Counted from the stretch's first letter, positions 9,411 to 17,956 are shown. The stretch: 64,000 nucleotides of DNA from Flavitalea plasmicola (GCF_030546645.1 NZ_JAUOTO010000011.1:1-64000); one strand, 5' to 3'. Numbers and translations: made by a program. Notes: generated by a model not told the origin, from the sequence alone.

Positions 9411-9484
9411 TGGCAGTTACGGAAGGATTCGAACCCTCGTAAAAGGTCATGCGGACCTCCGCCTTGCCGCTCGGCCACGTAACT
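9411..9484 (-). tRNA. divergent tRNA-Cys-like gene (GCA) without U33
   Basis: A 74-base cloverleaf including an encoded CCA. The acceptor stem AGTTACG / CGTAACT is perfect, the D arm (GCC / GGC), the anticodon stem GAGGT / ACCTT and the T arm GAGGG-TTCGAAT-CCTTC all form, and the variable loop has 4 bases as in tRNA-Cys. The anticodon loop is CCGCATG: GCA falls at 34-36, but position 33 is C instead of the near-universal U, 37 is T, and C32/G38 could pair and shrink the loop to 5 bases. The discriminator is G, not the U73 that CysRS expects. The D arm closely resembles the canonical tRNA-Cys at 40.8 kb, so it appears to be a divergent paralogue or decaying copy. Confidence 0.8.
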
Positions 9485-9685
9485 CATATATAATTCTTAT
9501 CAGCAGGAGTAAAAGCATGCGGCAAAATAGTTCAATTTAATTAGTCTACAAAATTAGTGGACTAATAGTTTTCAAGGTTTGTTAAGGTTTGTTCACATTT
9601 TTATGATTTTGTTAGAAAATAAAATTCAAAGGCCTTCGTTATGAATTACCTTTGCATACTTATTTAAACTACTATTTGCTAACAC

Positions 9686-10792
9686 ATGCGCTATCAGCCG
9701 TCTCTTCAAACGATCGCCCGGAAAATCAACCACATTTTATCTTCTCCATCTGTCAGATCTGCCGGTCTGCCAGCCTTTTGCAGCCTGGCGATCCTGGTAA
9801 GCGCCTGTAACAGCGGCCAATCGCAGGCTTCAGGGAAGGGGGATTCGGCGGCTACGGTGAAAGTGCAGGCTCCCAAGGATTCTTCGGGTCCCGCTGTTAT
9901 TCCCATGACACCCGTGGACACTGCTTTATATAATAAGAAGATCGCTTTTCTGGCAAACGGGGATTCCTCGGGCCGCTGGCCTGTGCGTGCGGTCTATCCG
10001 AATGCGGGGGCGATCCTCCCTTTCAAGCGGATCGTGGCATACTATGGTAATCTTTACTCCAAGAATATGGGTATTTTAGGAGAATACCCCCCTGATGAAA
10101 TGCTGAAAAGGCTGAAAGTTGAGCTGAAGAAATGGCAGGAGGCCGACCCGGCCACCCCGGTGATTCCCGCCCTCCATTATATTGCGGTGACAGCCCAGGG
10201 CAGTCCCGGAAAGGATGGAAAATACCGGTTGCGGATGCCTTTTAAGCAAATAGATTCTATCCTGCATATCGCCGAGCGCATCAATGCCCTCGTTTTCCTG
10301 GATGTGCAGGTGGGTTTCAGCAATGTTCAGGCGGAAATTCCCCAGTTGGAGAAATATCTGAAAATGCCCCATGTTCACCTGGGGATCGACCCTGAATTTT
10401 CCATGAAGACGGGTAAGAAGCCAGGCACTGTCATTGGCACGATGGATGCAACGGACGTGAATTTTGTCTCGAACTATCTGGCCGGATTGGTAAAGGCCAA
10501 CAACCTGCCTCCCAAGATCCTGGTGGTTCATCGTTTCACCCGTCCTATGATCACCAATTACAAGAATATACAAAAGCGGCCGGAAGTGCAGCTGGTCGTC
10601 GATATGGACGGCTGGGGAGAGCCTACGCTGAAATACGACAGCTATAAGTCTTATGTCAGTAATGAACCTGTTCAATTCACGGGCTTCAAATTGTTCTACA
10701 AGAACGATATACGTAAACCGAAGAGCCGTATGCTGACTCCTCCGGAGGTGCTGAAGCAGAAGCCCAGCCCTATCTATATTCAATATCAGTAA
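9686..10792 (+). CDS. lipoprotein of unknown function, possible TIM-barrel fold
   Basis: 368 residues. The N-terminus is long, then a hydrophobic segment ends in LVSAC with Cys41 as the likely lipid anchor; a Ser/Gly/Asp-rich linker (42-75) follows, as usual for exported Bacteroidota lipoproteins. The body has alternating strand and helix segments such as KRIVAYYGNLYS, ALVFLDVQVGFS, VHLGIDPEFSM and KILVVHRFT, which resemble the strand ends of a glycoside-hydrolase-like barrel; the acidic residues in LDVQ and GIDPEF would be candidates for active-site groups. No family name can be given. A -7-like TACCTTTG at 9647-9654 is 32 bases upstream, without a well-placed -33 box. Confidence 0.8.
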   Translation: MRYQPSLQTIARKINHILSSPSVRSAGLPAFCSLAILVSACNSGQSQASGKGDSAATVKVQAPKDSSGPAVIPMTPVDTALYNKKIAFLANGDSSGRWPVRAVYPNAGAILPFKRIVAYYGNLYSKNMGILGEYPPDEMLKRLKVELKKWQEADPATPVIPALHYIAVTAQGSPGKDGKYRLRMPFKQIDSILHIAERINALVFLDVQVGFSNVQAEIPQLEKYLKMPHVHLGIDPEFSMKTGKKPGTVIGTMDATDVNFVSNYLAGLVKANNLPPKILVVHRFTRPMITNYKNIQKRPEVQLVVDMDGWGEPTLKYDSYKSYVSNEPVQFTGFKLFYKNDIRKPKSRMLTPPEVLKQKPSPIYIQYQ

Positions 10793-10798
10793 AAAATA

Positions 10799-10826
10799 AG
10801 CCTGTGCCGGTGATCCGGTACAGGCT
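10799..10826. terminator. hairpin between convergent lipoprotein and DoxX genes
   Basis: AGCCTGTGCCGG / CCGGTACAGGCT, 12-bp stem with one mismatch and a TGAT loop. T-rich on the minus-strand side (TTATTTTTTAC), so best for the doxX-like transcript, and it may also end the plus-strand lipoprotein transcript 6 bases upstream. Confidence 0.7.
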
Positions 10827-10966
10827 CGTGGACCAAAGTCCACCTAATCAAGCCTATCCTGCTGCTGCAGGTCGTCGGGGGCCTGCTCTCAAGCTGCGGG
10901 TCTGCGCCAGACTGCAGGTCTGCAACAGGTGCGGGCCGCGCCAGGTCGGCAGGGCACCCTCTTCTT

Positions 10967-11425
10967 CTATGGCAAATTTCTTCCTTGCGAATCCCGATCC
11001 TTATTGTGCGAAAAATAGGCGTCCAAAGATAGCGGGCCGCTGCCTTCGATCAGGAACAGGATCGTCAGGAGCAGCGCCAGTATGGCCAGTCCCAATTCCG
11101 ACTGTGGTACAAAGCCCCCTTTCTGCGCGTTGATAAAGACGACGGCTCCAATTAATATCGGCAGCTGGATCAGACACATGATCCGGGTTTGCAGCCCGAT
11201 GATGATCAGAAAACCGCCCAGCATATTTGCCCAGCTGATGATGATCTCCAATGCATGTGTATCCCCTGCCCAATAGCCAGAAAGAAGGTTTTCCACTAAT
11301 GTGGCATTACTCATAAAGGCAATACCTTTTATACAAAGCAGGCCACCCAGTATTATCCGGGGGAAAATAAGCCATCGGGGGTGGTGGGCGATGCTCCACT
11401 GATGTATGCTCCTTAATGTGGCCAT
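10967..11425 (-). CDS. DoxX family membrane protein
   Basis: 152 residues with four hydrophobic segments, at about 18-38 (WLIFPRIILGGLLCIKGIAF), 58-78 (LEIIISWANMLGGFLIIIGL), 82-100 and 112-130. Length, the RIILGGLLCIKG start and the four-helix plan match DoxX/DoxD-like quinone-associated membrane proteins, whose exact function is mostly unknown. It is followed by about 140 bases rich in CTGCAGGTC-like words before the shared hairpin. No operon partner: the GNAT gene upstream on the same strand ends 48 bases before it and could be cotranscribed. Confidence 0.8.
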   Translation of the reverse strand: MATLRSIHQWSIAHHPRWLIFPRIILGGLLCIKGIAFMSNATLVENLLSGYWAGDTHALEIIISWANMLGGFLIIIGLQTRIMCLIQLPILIGAVVFINAQKGGFVPQSELGLAILALLLTILFLIEGSGPLSLDAYFSHNKDRDSQGRNLP

Positions 11426-11473
11426 AACAATAGATTTGATGGTCCATTATTACGGCAGCAATTATTATGCCCT

Positions 11474-11899
11474 CTACCTGAGTCTCTTTATCAGGTATTT
11501 AGGGGACTCTTCATATCCCTGCCGAAAATAGAAGCTGTGTGCCTGGGATCGTCGGGTATGGCAATGCACTTCTATCAGCTGGCAGCCTTTTTCCATTGCG
11601 AGGCGGGTGCAATGCTCTTCCATCCGGCGTCCGATGCCTCCGCCCCGGGCTCGTCTTTCCACGGCGAAATAGCTGATGCGGGCAAAATCCCCTTCCAGGG
11701 CGATCTGTGGGATAAAATGCAGGGAAATGAACCCCAGGATCTCGCCTTTTTCCTCAAAGACAAGCAGCCTTTCCCCCGGATCTTCGATCATCTGGCTGAT
11801 CTTGCTCTCCAGAAAACGTTCCGATCCGGGATATTCCAACTGATCCAGCAGGGCGCCGATACTTTTCCAATCGTCTGGCCTGGCTTGCCTGATACTCAT
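11474..11899 (-). CDS. GNAT family N-acetyltransferase
   Basis: 141 residues. The acetyl-CoA pyrophosphate loop is RRARGGGIGRRM (near 82-93), preceded by the strand ARISYFAVE, the standard motif A of GNAT enzymes; SFYFRQGYEESPK near the C-terminus is motif B. The acetylated substrate is unknown. The ATG overlaps the stop of the upstream M61 peptidase gene by 4 bases (ATGA), so it is probably translationally coupled and is the last gene of the ECF sigma operon. Confidence 0.88.
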   Translation of the reverse strand: MSIRQARPDDWKSIGALLDQLEYPGSERFLESKISQMIEDPGERLLVFEEKGEILGFISLHFIPQIALEGDFARISYFAVERRARGGGIGRRMEEHCTRLAMEKGCQLIEVHCHTRRSQAHSFYFRQGYEESPKYLIKRLR

Positions 11900-13722
11900 A
11901 TTATTTTTCCTCCTAACCAGCTTTTGCGGAATTGTAAAATGGCGGGTGTTAGGGACCTGCCTTCCTGTTCATAAGTGACGATCTTCCAGGAGGGGCTTTC
12001 CGCAAGGACCAGGGTGCCTGTCTTTTCAACTCCGTGGTGGATATAACGGACGCTGACGGTGGCGCCGGGATGGGAGCGGTCCAATATTCCAGTCAGGTCG
12101 GCCACTGTAGTGATGGGTTGACCATCCAGGGCGGTCAGCTTATCATCGATGTCGAGCCCCGCATCGTACAGGGGAGTTCCCCGTAGCGTATTGCTGGTGA
12201 GGGTCAGCCCTTCCTTTTCCTGGAACCTGGGATTGCCGATGTAAGCCTTTCCTTCTCCCTCTTTTTTGACCAGGAAGCCGGCGGGCGCCAAAAGGGGAGA
12301 ATAATCCACCGGCTCGTGTCCATAAATGTATTTTTGAAAATATTCCCTGGCGAATAGCTCATCGCCTGTGACGGCAGCCAGCACGTCCTCCAGACCGGCT
12401 ACGGTGTAGGGTATTTCCGGTTTCCCGAATTTTTTCCATGCGGCGGCCATCACATCGTCGAGGGTCTTGTGGAAGCGTTCTCTCAGCTCCAGGTCCAGCG
12501 CCAGGGCGATGGCGCCACCGTATGGGTAATAGGAGGTATAGATATTGGGATAATTGGTCTTGTCCACGGAAACACCTGCATCGACGAACACGGCCATACG
12601 GCTGGCGTCAATAGGGGAGTATAACCGCGCGCCGGGCGTATTGATGCGGGACCTGATAAGGCCTGCCGCCGTGCTTTTTACATATCCCGTATCGGCGCCT
12701 ATCCCGGATCGCAGTACCAGCAGATCACCATAGTATTGGGTAAAGCCTTCGGCAAACCAGAGTTCGGCGCTCATATTGCTTTTCTCAAAATTGAATGGTT
12801 CGAGGGATTTGGGCCTTATTCTTTTGACATTCCAGCAGTGGAAGAATTCGTGGGCAAAGACGCCCAATAGCCAATCTTCTCCGTGAAAAGCTGCCGGTAT
12901 GCTGATCATCGTGGAATTGCGGTGCTCCATGCCGTCCCCCTGGACATAGGGGTTGATGCTGGCCAGGAAGGTGTACGTTCCATAATCGTAGGCCGGAGTC
13001 TCTCCGAATACGGCCTGGGCCTGCTGCACGATCTTCTGCACTTTTCCGCTGAAGGGAGTGAAGACGCTGTCTTCTCCGTTGCCGTCCAGGGCGATGCGGA
13101 ATTCATAGGATCTGCCGTCGGGGTTCTTCACCGTCCATTTTTTGTAATGCAGGCTGCCGATCTTTGTCGGGCAGTCCATAAAGTATTGAAAGTTCCTCGC
13201 GTTGAAGGTCCAGGGATCTTTGGTGGGCTGCAGCTGTGTAGCGATGGTCCAATGCAGGCTGTCCGGGACGGAAAAATGGATATTGATGGGGCTGTTGTCC
13301 ATGCCTTTTATCCATAGGAAAGCAGCAGGCATGTTGAGGTGAACACCGTCGGGGTCTATTCCCGCATAAGTGCCGTCCGGGTAATCTGCATACAGCGTAT
13401 ACTGCACCCGGATATAACCGCTGTGCCGGGGTACTTCGTAGACATCCCCGTCCATCCGATGGATCGTCAGGGGCGTCCCCTGCTGATCGAAGGCTTTGAT
13501 GTCGTAGATATTCTTACCGAACTCGTGGGTGGCATACCTGCCGGGAGAGCTGCGGCTCATGCGGAAGATCGTGCTACGGATGGGGATACCGCTAACGGTC
13601 AGGGAGATCTGTGCTTCGTGGTGAGCGAGATGGGGGAATGATACGTTGTAGCTGATCTTTTGTCCAAAAATTAATTGCGCTAAACAGGTCAGGATGGAGA
13701 AGGCGAATATTTTTTTAGTCAT
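11896..13722 (-). CDS. M61 family zinc aminopeptidase with PDZ domain, exported
   Basis: 608 residues from the ATG at 13722, which opens a signal peptide (MTKKIFAFSILTCLAQLIFG). A longer frame to 13773 overlaps the gene upstream and was rejected. Zinc site HEFFH at 291-295 with the third ligand Glu325 in WFAEGFTQYY, as in glycyl-aminopeptidase-like gluzincins. The N-terminal beta-rich domain and a C-terminal PDZ-like segment (AGLDIDDKLTALDGQPI) complete the M61 plan. Periplasmic or surface peptidase. It follows the membrane partner of the ECF sigma factor after 2 bases and is 4-base-overlapped with the GNAT gene, so it belongs to that operon. Confidence 0.92.
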   Translation of the reverse strand: MTKKIFAFSILTCLAQLIFGQKISYNVSFPHLAHHEAQISLTVSGIPIRSTIFRMSRSSPGRYATHEFGKNIYDIKAFDQQGTPLTIHRMDGDVYEVPRHSGYIRVQYTLYADYPDGTYAGIDPDGVHLNMPAAFLWIKGMDNSPINIHFSVPDSLHWTIATQLQPTKDPWTFNARNFQYFMDCPTKIGSLHYKKWTVKNPDGRSYEFRIALDGNGEDSVFTPFSGKVQKIVQQAQAVFGETPAYDYGTYTFLASINPYVQGDGMEHRNSTMISIPAAFHGEDWLLGVFAHEFFHCWNVKRIRPKSLEPFNFEKSNMSAELWFAEGFTQYYGDLLVLRSGIGADTGYVKSTAAGLIRSRINTPGARLYSPIDASRMAVFVDAGVSVDKTNYPNIYTSYYPYGGAIALALDLELRERFHKTLDDVMAAAWKKFGKPEIPYTVAGLEDVLAAVTGDELFAREYFQKYIYGHEPVDYSPLLAPAGFLVKKEGEGKAYIGNPRFQEKEGLTLTSNTLRGTPLYDAGLDIDDKLTALDGQPITTVADLTGILDRSHPGATVSVRYIHHGVEKTGTLVLAESPSWKIVTYEQEGRSLTPAILQFRKSWLGGKII

Positions 13723-13724
13723 GG

Positions 13725-14090
13725 CTAGTGTGATAACAGGGCTTTTTTTACAACATAATACGCGGCAATACACAACATGATGATCACGATGATGGCTACA
13801 TATCCCCAGGGGCCTTCCTTCAGCTTCCTTTTTTCCCGCCGTTGTCTTTTTTTGGTCAGGCTTTTCTGGATGCCCCTGTTCAGCTGTTCGACATACGTCT
13901 GTATATCCCTTTTATCCCGGATGCTTTGCAGGCCTTCCACGGCGTCGTTGAACAGCTCATTGTCCGCCATCAGTTTTTCCACTTCATGACTTTCGTCCGG
14001 GGAAAGTTTGCCCTGCAGGTAGTCCATCAGATGCTGGTGATCGATGTCCTTGTTGTGACCGGATAATATTTTCAACAGATCGTCCTTCAT
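13725..14090 (-). CDS. one-TM protein, putative anti-sigma factor or sigma partner
   Basis: 121 residues. The N-terminal 75 residues are soluble and helical (HLMDYLQGKLSPDESHEVEK resembles the start of anti-sigma zinc-finger-like domains but has no Cys), then a basic stretch KKRQRREKRKLK at about 80-91 and one transmembrane helix at 96-114. The ATG overlaps the stop of the ECF sigma gene by 4 bases. Position right after an ECF sigma gene, a cytosolic N-terminus and one TM helix are what an anti-sigma factor needs; binding to the sigma factor is inferred only from context. Confidence 0.8.
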   Translation of the reverse strand: MKDDLLKILSGHNKDIDHQHLMDYLQGKLSPDESHEVEKLMADNELFNDAVEGLQSIRDKRDIQTYVEQLNRGIQKSLTKKRQRREKRKLKEGPWGYVAIIVIIMLCIAAYYVVKKALLSH

Positions 14091-14656
14091 GATTTAGTTG
14101 TTTTTCGCTCTATTAGCAGCTTCAGGTTCCTCTTTCCATTCTGTATATGACTTTTCACCTGCATAAGGGTAAAGCCTGTGATGTCGGCGATCTCCTGGTA
14201 GGATCTCTTGTCCAGGTAGAATAAAATTACACATTGTTTTTGTTCTTTATTCAATTCCTCCAGGGCCTGGCCCATCAGCTCCAGGAGCTGGTCTTTTTCC
14301 AGGTGACGGCCTTTGCCGGGTTCATCGTCCCAATCCGCCAGCATCGTCTCTGAAAGCTCTACCTGGCGTCCATGCCTGTCCCGCAGCTTCATCAAACAAT
14401 GGTTACGGGCAATGGTATAGATCCAGGACTTAAAAAATGTCACCCGGTATTTGGGTAACTCCATGATGATCTTTACGAAGATCTGCTGGACACAATCTTT
14501 TGCTTCCTCTTCCTGTTTCAGGTATTTCATACAAACGCCGAAGAGCAGCAGGGTATAGCGAGGCAATAAGATGCCCAGCCAGTCATTGTTGCCATCGGCG
14601 TAATATCGGTCCAATAGTTCCTGGTCGGTGGTATGGTTATTAGGATCGTGGTTCAC
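14087..14656 (-). CDS. ECF-type RNA polymerase sigma factor
   Basis: 189 residues. Region 2 spans about 28-90 (CMKYLKQEEEAKDCVQQIF then FKSWIYTIARNHCLMKLRD), and region 4 about 133-180 with the helix-turn-helix RSYQEIADITGFTLMQVKSHI. Regions 1.1 and 3 are missing, as in ECF factors. First gene of an operon with a membrane partner, an M61 peptidase and an acetyltransferase. It is divergent from the NlpC/P60 gene; the 67 bases between them must carry both promoters. The signal sensed is unknown. Confidence 0.93.
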   Translation of the reverse strand: MNHDPNNHTTDQELLDRYYADGNNDWLGILLPRYTLLLFGVCMKYLKQEEEAKDCVQQIFVKIIMELPKYRVTFFKSWIYTIARNHCLMKLRDRHGRQVELSETMLADWDDEPGKGRHLEKDQLLELMGQALEELNKEQKQCVILFYLDKRSYQEIADITGFTLMQVKSHIQNGKRNLKLLIERKTTKS

Positions 14657-14723
14657 AATAGTAAAGTAAGTAATTTCTCATTTGTTAAGATGCAGGTTCG
14701 GAGAAAATTCATAATTTTCCGGC

Positions 14724-15509
14724 ATGGTCAGAGCAATTTGTTGTGTCCCGGTCAGTCCCTTACGAGCGGAGCCTTCTCATAGATCGGAAATGATCAGCCA
14801 GCAGGTGTTTGGCGAATGTAGCGAAATACTGGAGCAGGCGAAGGATAATTGGAGCCGGGTACGGTGTACGTATGATGGATATGAAGGCTGGTGCCAGACC
14901 GACCAACTGACAGAGATAGACGAACCTGAATTTGAGAAAGGCGGTAATGCCCTGACGCCTGACTGGGTTAACAATCTTGAATATAATGGGCATCCCATGA
15001 TGGTGCCCATGGGGGCGCATCTGACGGCTATGAAGGGCGGTCGTGCTCATTGGCGTAAGAACCAGGTCCATTTCAAAGGCAAGGCCTGGGAACCTGCCCA
15101 GGCGCTGCGGGACCCCAAGTCCATACGCCAGCTGACCTATAAATTCTTAAACACGCCCTACCTCTGGGGAGGTAAGTCGGTGTTTGGCGTGGACTGCAGC
15201 GGCTTTACCCAAACGATCTTTAAATTCCTCCATATTCCGTTGCTGCGTGACGCTTATCAGCAGGCCACGCAAGGCGAAGCGGTAGGCTTTCTCGAAGAAA
15301 CGAAGACCGGCGACCTCGCATTTTTCGATAATGAGGAAGGGAAGATCACGCATGTAGGTATTCTTTTGAGCGCTCATGAGATCATTCATGCTTCCGTGAA
15401 AGTAAGGATAGACAAGATTGATAACATGGGCATCGTCAGGTCAGACAATTTCCAGCGTACGCATCATCTGCGGATCATCAAGCGGCTGCTACCGGCTACG
15501 ACTTCCTGA
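14724..15509 (+). CDS. C40 family peptidase: SH3-like domain plus NlpC/P60
   Basis: 261 residues. Residues 1-65 are a bacterial SH3-type segment ([20 protein letters not shown], then [11 protein letters not shown]), and 135-255 are an NlpC/P60 cysteine peptidase with Cys158 in GVDCSGF, His210 in ITHVGILL and His222 in EIIHAS. These enzymes cut peptidoglycan stem peptides, often gamma-D-Glu-diaminopimelate bonds. No obvious signal peptide is present from this start, as is common for this Bacteroidota group. The 3' end overlaps the convergent ppa gene by 14 bases. Confidence 0.92.
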   Translation: MVRAICCVPVSPLRAEPSHRSEMISQQVFGECSEILEQAKDNWSRVRCTYDGYEGWCQTDQLTEIDEPEFEKGGNALTPDWVNNLEYNGHPMMVPMGAHLTAMKGGRAHWRKNQVHFKGKAWEPAQALRDPKSIRQLTYKFLNTPYLWGGKSVFGVDCSGFTQTIFKFLHIPLLRDAYQQATQGEAVGFLEETKTGDLAFFDNEEGKITHVGILLSAHEIIHASVKVRIDKIDNMGIVRSDNFQRTHHLRIIKRLLPATTS

Positions 15510-16041
15510 AAGTCTCTTTATAAAGCTTAGCGGCTTCCTCGATGACTTTGAGGGCAACCGTCTTATCCTGGAACTCTTCCACGACCACCGTCTTGTTTTC
15601 CAGTTTTTTATATTCTTCGAAAAAATGCCGCAGCTCTTCGAAGAAATGCTTGGGCAGCTCTTCCAGGTTATTATAATGATTGACGCTGGGGTCCTTGGCT
15701 GCGACAGCGATGATCTTGTCATCCGAATCTCCGTTGTCTACCATTTGCATGACACCCATTACTTTTGCTTCCATCAGGCACAGCGCCTGCACAGGGAGGG
15801 AAGTGATCACCAGGATGTCCAGAGGATCCTTGTCGTCACCGTATGTCTGAGGAATAAAGCCGTAATTTACGGGGTAGTAAAAAGAGGAGTAGATCACGCG
15901 GTCTAATTTCAGCAGACCGCTTTCCTTGTCGATCTCGTACTTACAGCGGGATCCCTGTGGGATCTCGATGATCGCATTTACCACTCTGGGAGCACTATCG
16001 CCAACCGGAACACCATGCCAGGGATGTGAGACTGTCATCAT
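15496..16041 (-). CDS. ppa: inorganic pyrophosphatase, family I
   Basis: 181 residues. Hydrolyses pyrophosphate to phosphate with Mg2+. The PPase signature DKDPLDILV is at 70-78, preceded by [15 protein letters not shown], and the substrate-binding Lys/Arg/Glu residues of the N-terminal part (GSRCKYEID) are present. Two consecutive ATG codons start the frame; either can be used. The 3' end overlaps the convergent NlpC/P60 gene by 14 bases. Upstream it is divergent from the riboswitch-controlled fluoride exporter. Confidence 0.95.
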   Translation of the reverse strand: MMTVSHPWHGVPVGDSAPRVVNAIIEIPQGSRCKYEIDKESGLLKLDRVIYSSFYYPVNYGFIPQTYGDDKDPLDILVITSLPVQALCLMEAKVMGVMQMVDNGDSDDKIIAVAAKDPSVNHYNNLEELPKHFFEELRHFFEEYKKLENKTVVVEEFQDKTVALKVIEEAAKLYKETFRKS

Positions 16042-16101
16042 AGATTAAAAAATTGGTATCGCAAATTTACTGCAAAACGTCCGCAGGACAAAACAATCCC
16101 T

Positions 16102-16109
16102 TACCTTTA
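16102..16109 (+). promoter_or_regulatory. -7 box of the fluoride exporter transcript
   Basis: TACCTTTA matches TAnnTTTG at seven of eight positions and lies 8 bases before the riboswitch, so transcription would begin almost exactly at the aptamer. No clear -33 TTTG is seen at 19-21 bases upstream. Confidence 0.4.
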
Positions 16110-16117
16110 CGCCCTCA

Positions 16118-16189
16118 GGTGATGGTGTACCACCTTATTAACCGCCCGGGTCTGACTTAATTGGATCGCTGGAGCTGATGACGCCTACA
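16118..16189 (+). ncRNA. fluoride riboswitch (crcB motif)
   Basis: The 5' part reads GGTGATGGTGTACCACC, then TTATTAACCGCC, and the 3' part CTGATGACGCCTAC; this is the order and near-exact wording of the crcB motif (GG.GATGG...CC...AAC...CTGATG.C.CCTAC). P1 forms from GGTG 16118-16121 and CACC 16131-16134. The pseudoknot forms from GGTGT 16124-16128 and ACGCC 16181-16185, 5 pairs. The gene 30 bases downstream is a CLC protein with the sequence features of fluoride exporters, which is one of the two typical gene families controlled by this riboswitch. The P2 stem is imperfect by eye. Confidence 0.88.
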
Positions 16190-16216
16190 AATTGTTAATA
16201 CAGATTTAATTTGTAG
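16185..16216 (+). promoter_or_regulatory. candidate expression platform of the fluoride riboswitch
   Basis: CTACAAATT (16185-16193) is perfectly complementary to AATTTGTAG (16208-16216), with a 14-base loop. The first arm includes the conserved CTAC end of the aptamer and the second arm ends 2 bases before the ATG at 16219. Aptamer folding and this hairpin exclude each other at the CTAC strand, so fluoride binding would free the initiation region. There is no T run, so control of translation is more likely than termination. Inference from pairing only. Confidence 0.6.
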
Positions 16217-16218
16217 CT

Positions 16219-17508
16219 ATGCGACGTTTTAGACTCACTTTTGAGCACCTTGCTTTCATTATTTCTTATTTGTTTCGCTGGACCCTGCTGGTCATTCCGG
16301 TGGCCTTGACGGCCGGATCGCTGGTGGCCTTGTTCCTATGGCTGCTGGACAGGGCTATTCTTCTGCGTTTTGCTCAACCCTGGTTATTGTTCCTGCTGCC
16401 ACTGGCGGGTGTGTTGATCTATGCACTTTACAGATATTGGGGGAAAAATGCGGATGCCGGCAACAACCTGATCATGGACGAGATCCATGAGCCAGGGGGA
16501 GGCGTTCCTGCCCGTATGGCTCCGCTGGTGCTGCTGACAACCCTCATCACCCATTTGTTTGGTGGATCTGCCGGGAGGGAAGGCACGGCTGTACAGATGG
16601 GAGGCAGCCTCGCGCATTTTTTTGCCAGGAAATTAAGATTGTCGAGGGAAGATACGGTGATACTGCTGACTACAGGGATTGCCGCCGGCTTCGGAGCGGT
16701 GTTTGGAACGCCGGTGACCGGGGCGATATTTGCGCTGGAAGTGTTGGCGCTGGGGCGTATCCGCCACGATGCGCTTATGCCATGCTTTATCGCAAGCGTG
16801 CTGGCGGATATTACCTGTTCTGCCTGGGGTATCCATCATACACAGTATGCCATTCATTTTGTGGATAAGGCCCATTCTTTCATTCATTTCGATTTTATCC
16901 TGTTGATCAGGGTGATCATTGCCGGCGGCTTGTTCGGGCTGGCATCGTATGGTTTTGTTCAAATCTCTCATGCCATCAGGAAATACGGCAGCCAGTGGAT
17001 CCGCCGTCCATGGATCATCCCGGTCATCGGGGGCGTTTTGATCATTTTGCTGACCTATGTGCTGGGGACGGAGGATTATTTAAGTTTGGGGGTAGCCGGC
17101 AAGTACAGTAATTCGGTCACCCTTGTCTCCTGCTTCTCCGCGGGAGGCGCTACCCGTTTCAGCTGGCTGTGGAAGCTGTTGTTTACGGCTATTACCCTGG
17201 GGACAGGGTTTAAAGGGGGAGAGGTGACGCCATTGTTCTTCATCGGGGCCGCATTGGGGAACACCATTGCCATGATCAGCGGTGCTCCCGTGGATCTTAT
17301 GGCGGGGCTGGGCTTTATCGCCGTGTTTGCGGGAGCTACCAATACCCCCATTGCCTGTACGCTGATGGGGGTCGAGCTGTTCGGGGCGGACCATATGCTG
17401 TACTATGCCGTAGCCTGTTTCACTGCTTATTATTTCAGCGGGGACACGGGCATCTATCGGGCACAGCGGGTGCATGTACCTAAGGTGGTCTTTAGTAAGA
17501 GGGGGTAG
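16219..17508 (+). CDS. CLC-type fluoride/proton antiporter (CLC-F)
   Basis: 429 residues with about ten hydrophobic segments and a CLC fold. Helix N-terminal motif [11 protein letters not shown] (119-129, Glu121 as gating Glu) and [15 protein letters not shown] (330-344) replace the chloride-channel forms GREGP and GxFxP, and the first filter motif GSGIP is absent. This is the pattern I associate with the fluoride-exporting CLC branch, and the fluoride riboswitch 30 bases upstream makes the assignment strong. It would expel F- that enters as HF. The canonical CLC at 61.5-62.9 kb keeps all chloride-type motifs and serves as an internal contrast. Confidence 0.9.
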   Translation: MRRFRLTFEHLAFIISYLFRWTLLVIPVALTAGSLVALFLWLLDRAILLRFAQPWLLFLLPLAGVLIYALYRYWGKNADAGNNLIMDEIHEPGGGVPARMAPLVLLTTLITHLFGGSAGREGTAVQMGGSLAHFFARKLRLSREDTVILLTTGIAAGFGAVFGTPVTGAIFALEVLALGRIRHDALMPCFIASVLADITCSAWGIHHTQYAIHFVDKAHSFIHFDFILLIRVIIAGGLFGLASYGFVQISHAIRKYGSQWIRRPWIIPVIGGVLIILLTYVLGTEDYLSLGVAGKYSNSVTLVSCFSAGGATRFSWLWKLLFTAITLGTGFKGGEVTPLFFIGAALGNTIAMISGAPVDLMAGLGFIAVFAGATNTPIACTLMGVELFGADHMLYYAVACFTAYYFSGDTGIYRAQRVHVPKVVFSKRG

Positions 17509-17512
17509 CCCG

Positions 17513-17914
17513 TTATTTTTTTGCATTCAGGATCTCTTTCAGATCCACCAGCCAATCTCCTTTGACACGGACAACCCGGATGGTAGTCGTATCTTTCTTA
17601 TACGTATTTGCGTAGGTGTAGGAAGTAATTGAATCGTTGACTGCCTGGATATTGATCGGCAGGATGTCTGCATCCCTGTATTTTTTCTGCTCTTCGTGGC
17701 CGAGCTTATCGTAATCTTTTTTCCACTTGGCCAGGAGCATTTCATTGGTGGAGTCGGAATAAAGGTAGAAACTGGCTTTTTCATAATCACCATCCAGGGA
17801 AGCGCGGATGAATTCGCGGCCGGCGTCCTGTGCGTCTTCAGCTTTCTTATAGGAATGGGAGCCGCCGCAGGCTGCCAGCAGCAGCAGGGAGGGGACAAAG
17901 ATTTTTCTTATCAT
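17513..17914 (-). CDS. small lipoprotein, NTF2-like (DUF4878-type)
   Basis: 133 residues with a signal peptide ending in LLAAC (Cys16 as lipid anchor). The mature part starts with a helix (AGREFIRASLDGDYEKASFYL), then strands TIRVVRVKGDWLVDLK, the layout of DUF4878-like or other NTF2-fold lipoproteins of Bacteroidota. Function unknown. It is convergent with the fluoride exporter, the stops being only 4 bases apart, and lies downstream of phoH on the same strand but beyond the phoH terminator. Confidence 0.8.
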   Translation of the reverse strand: MIRKIFVPSLLLLAACGGSHSYKKAEDAQDAGREFIRASLDGDYEKASFYLYSDSTNEMLLAKWKKDYDKLGHEEQKKYRDADILPINIQAVNDSITSYTYANTYKKDTTTIRVVRVKGDWLVDLKEILNAKK

Positions 17915-17920
17915 GGTGTA

Positions 17921-17956
17921 AAAATAAGAAAAGCCCGTAGAAAATTCTACGGGCCA
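17921..17956 (-). terminator. rho-independent terminator after phoH
   Basis: Perfect 10-bp stem GCCCGTAGAA / TTCTACGGGC (17933-17942, 17945-17954); the minus strand continues TTTTCTTATTTTT. It separates phoH from the small lipoprotein gene. Confidence 0.87.
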
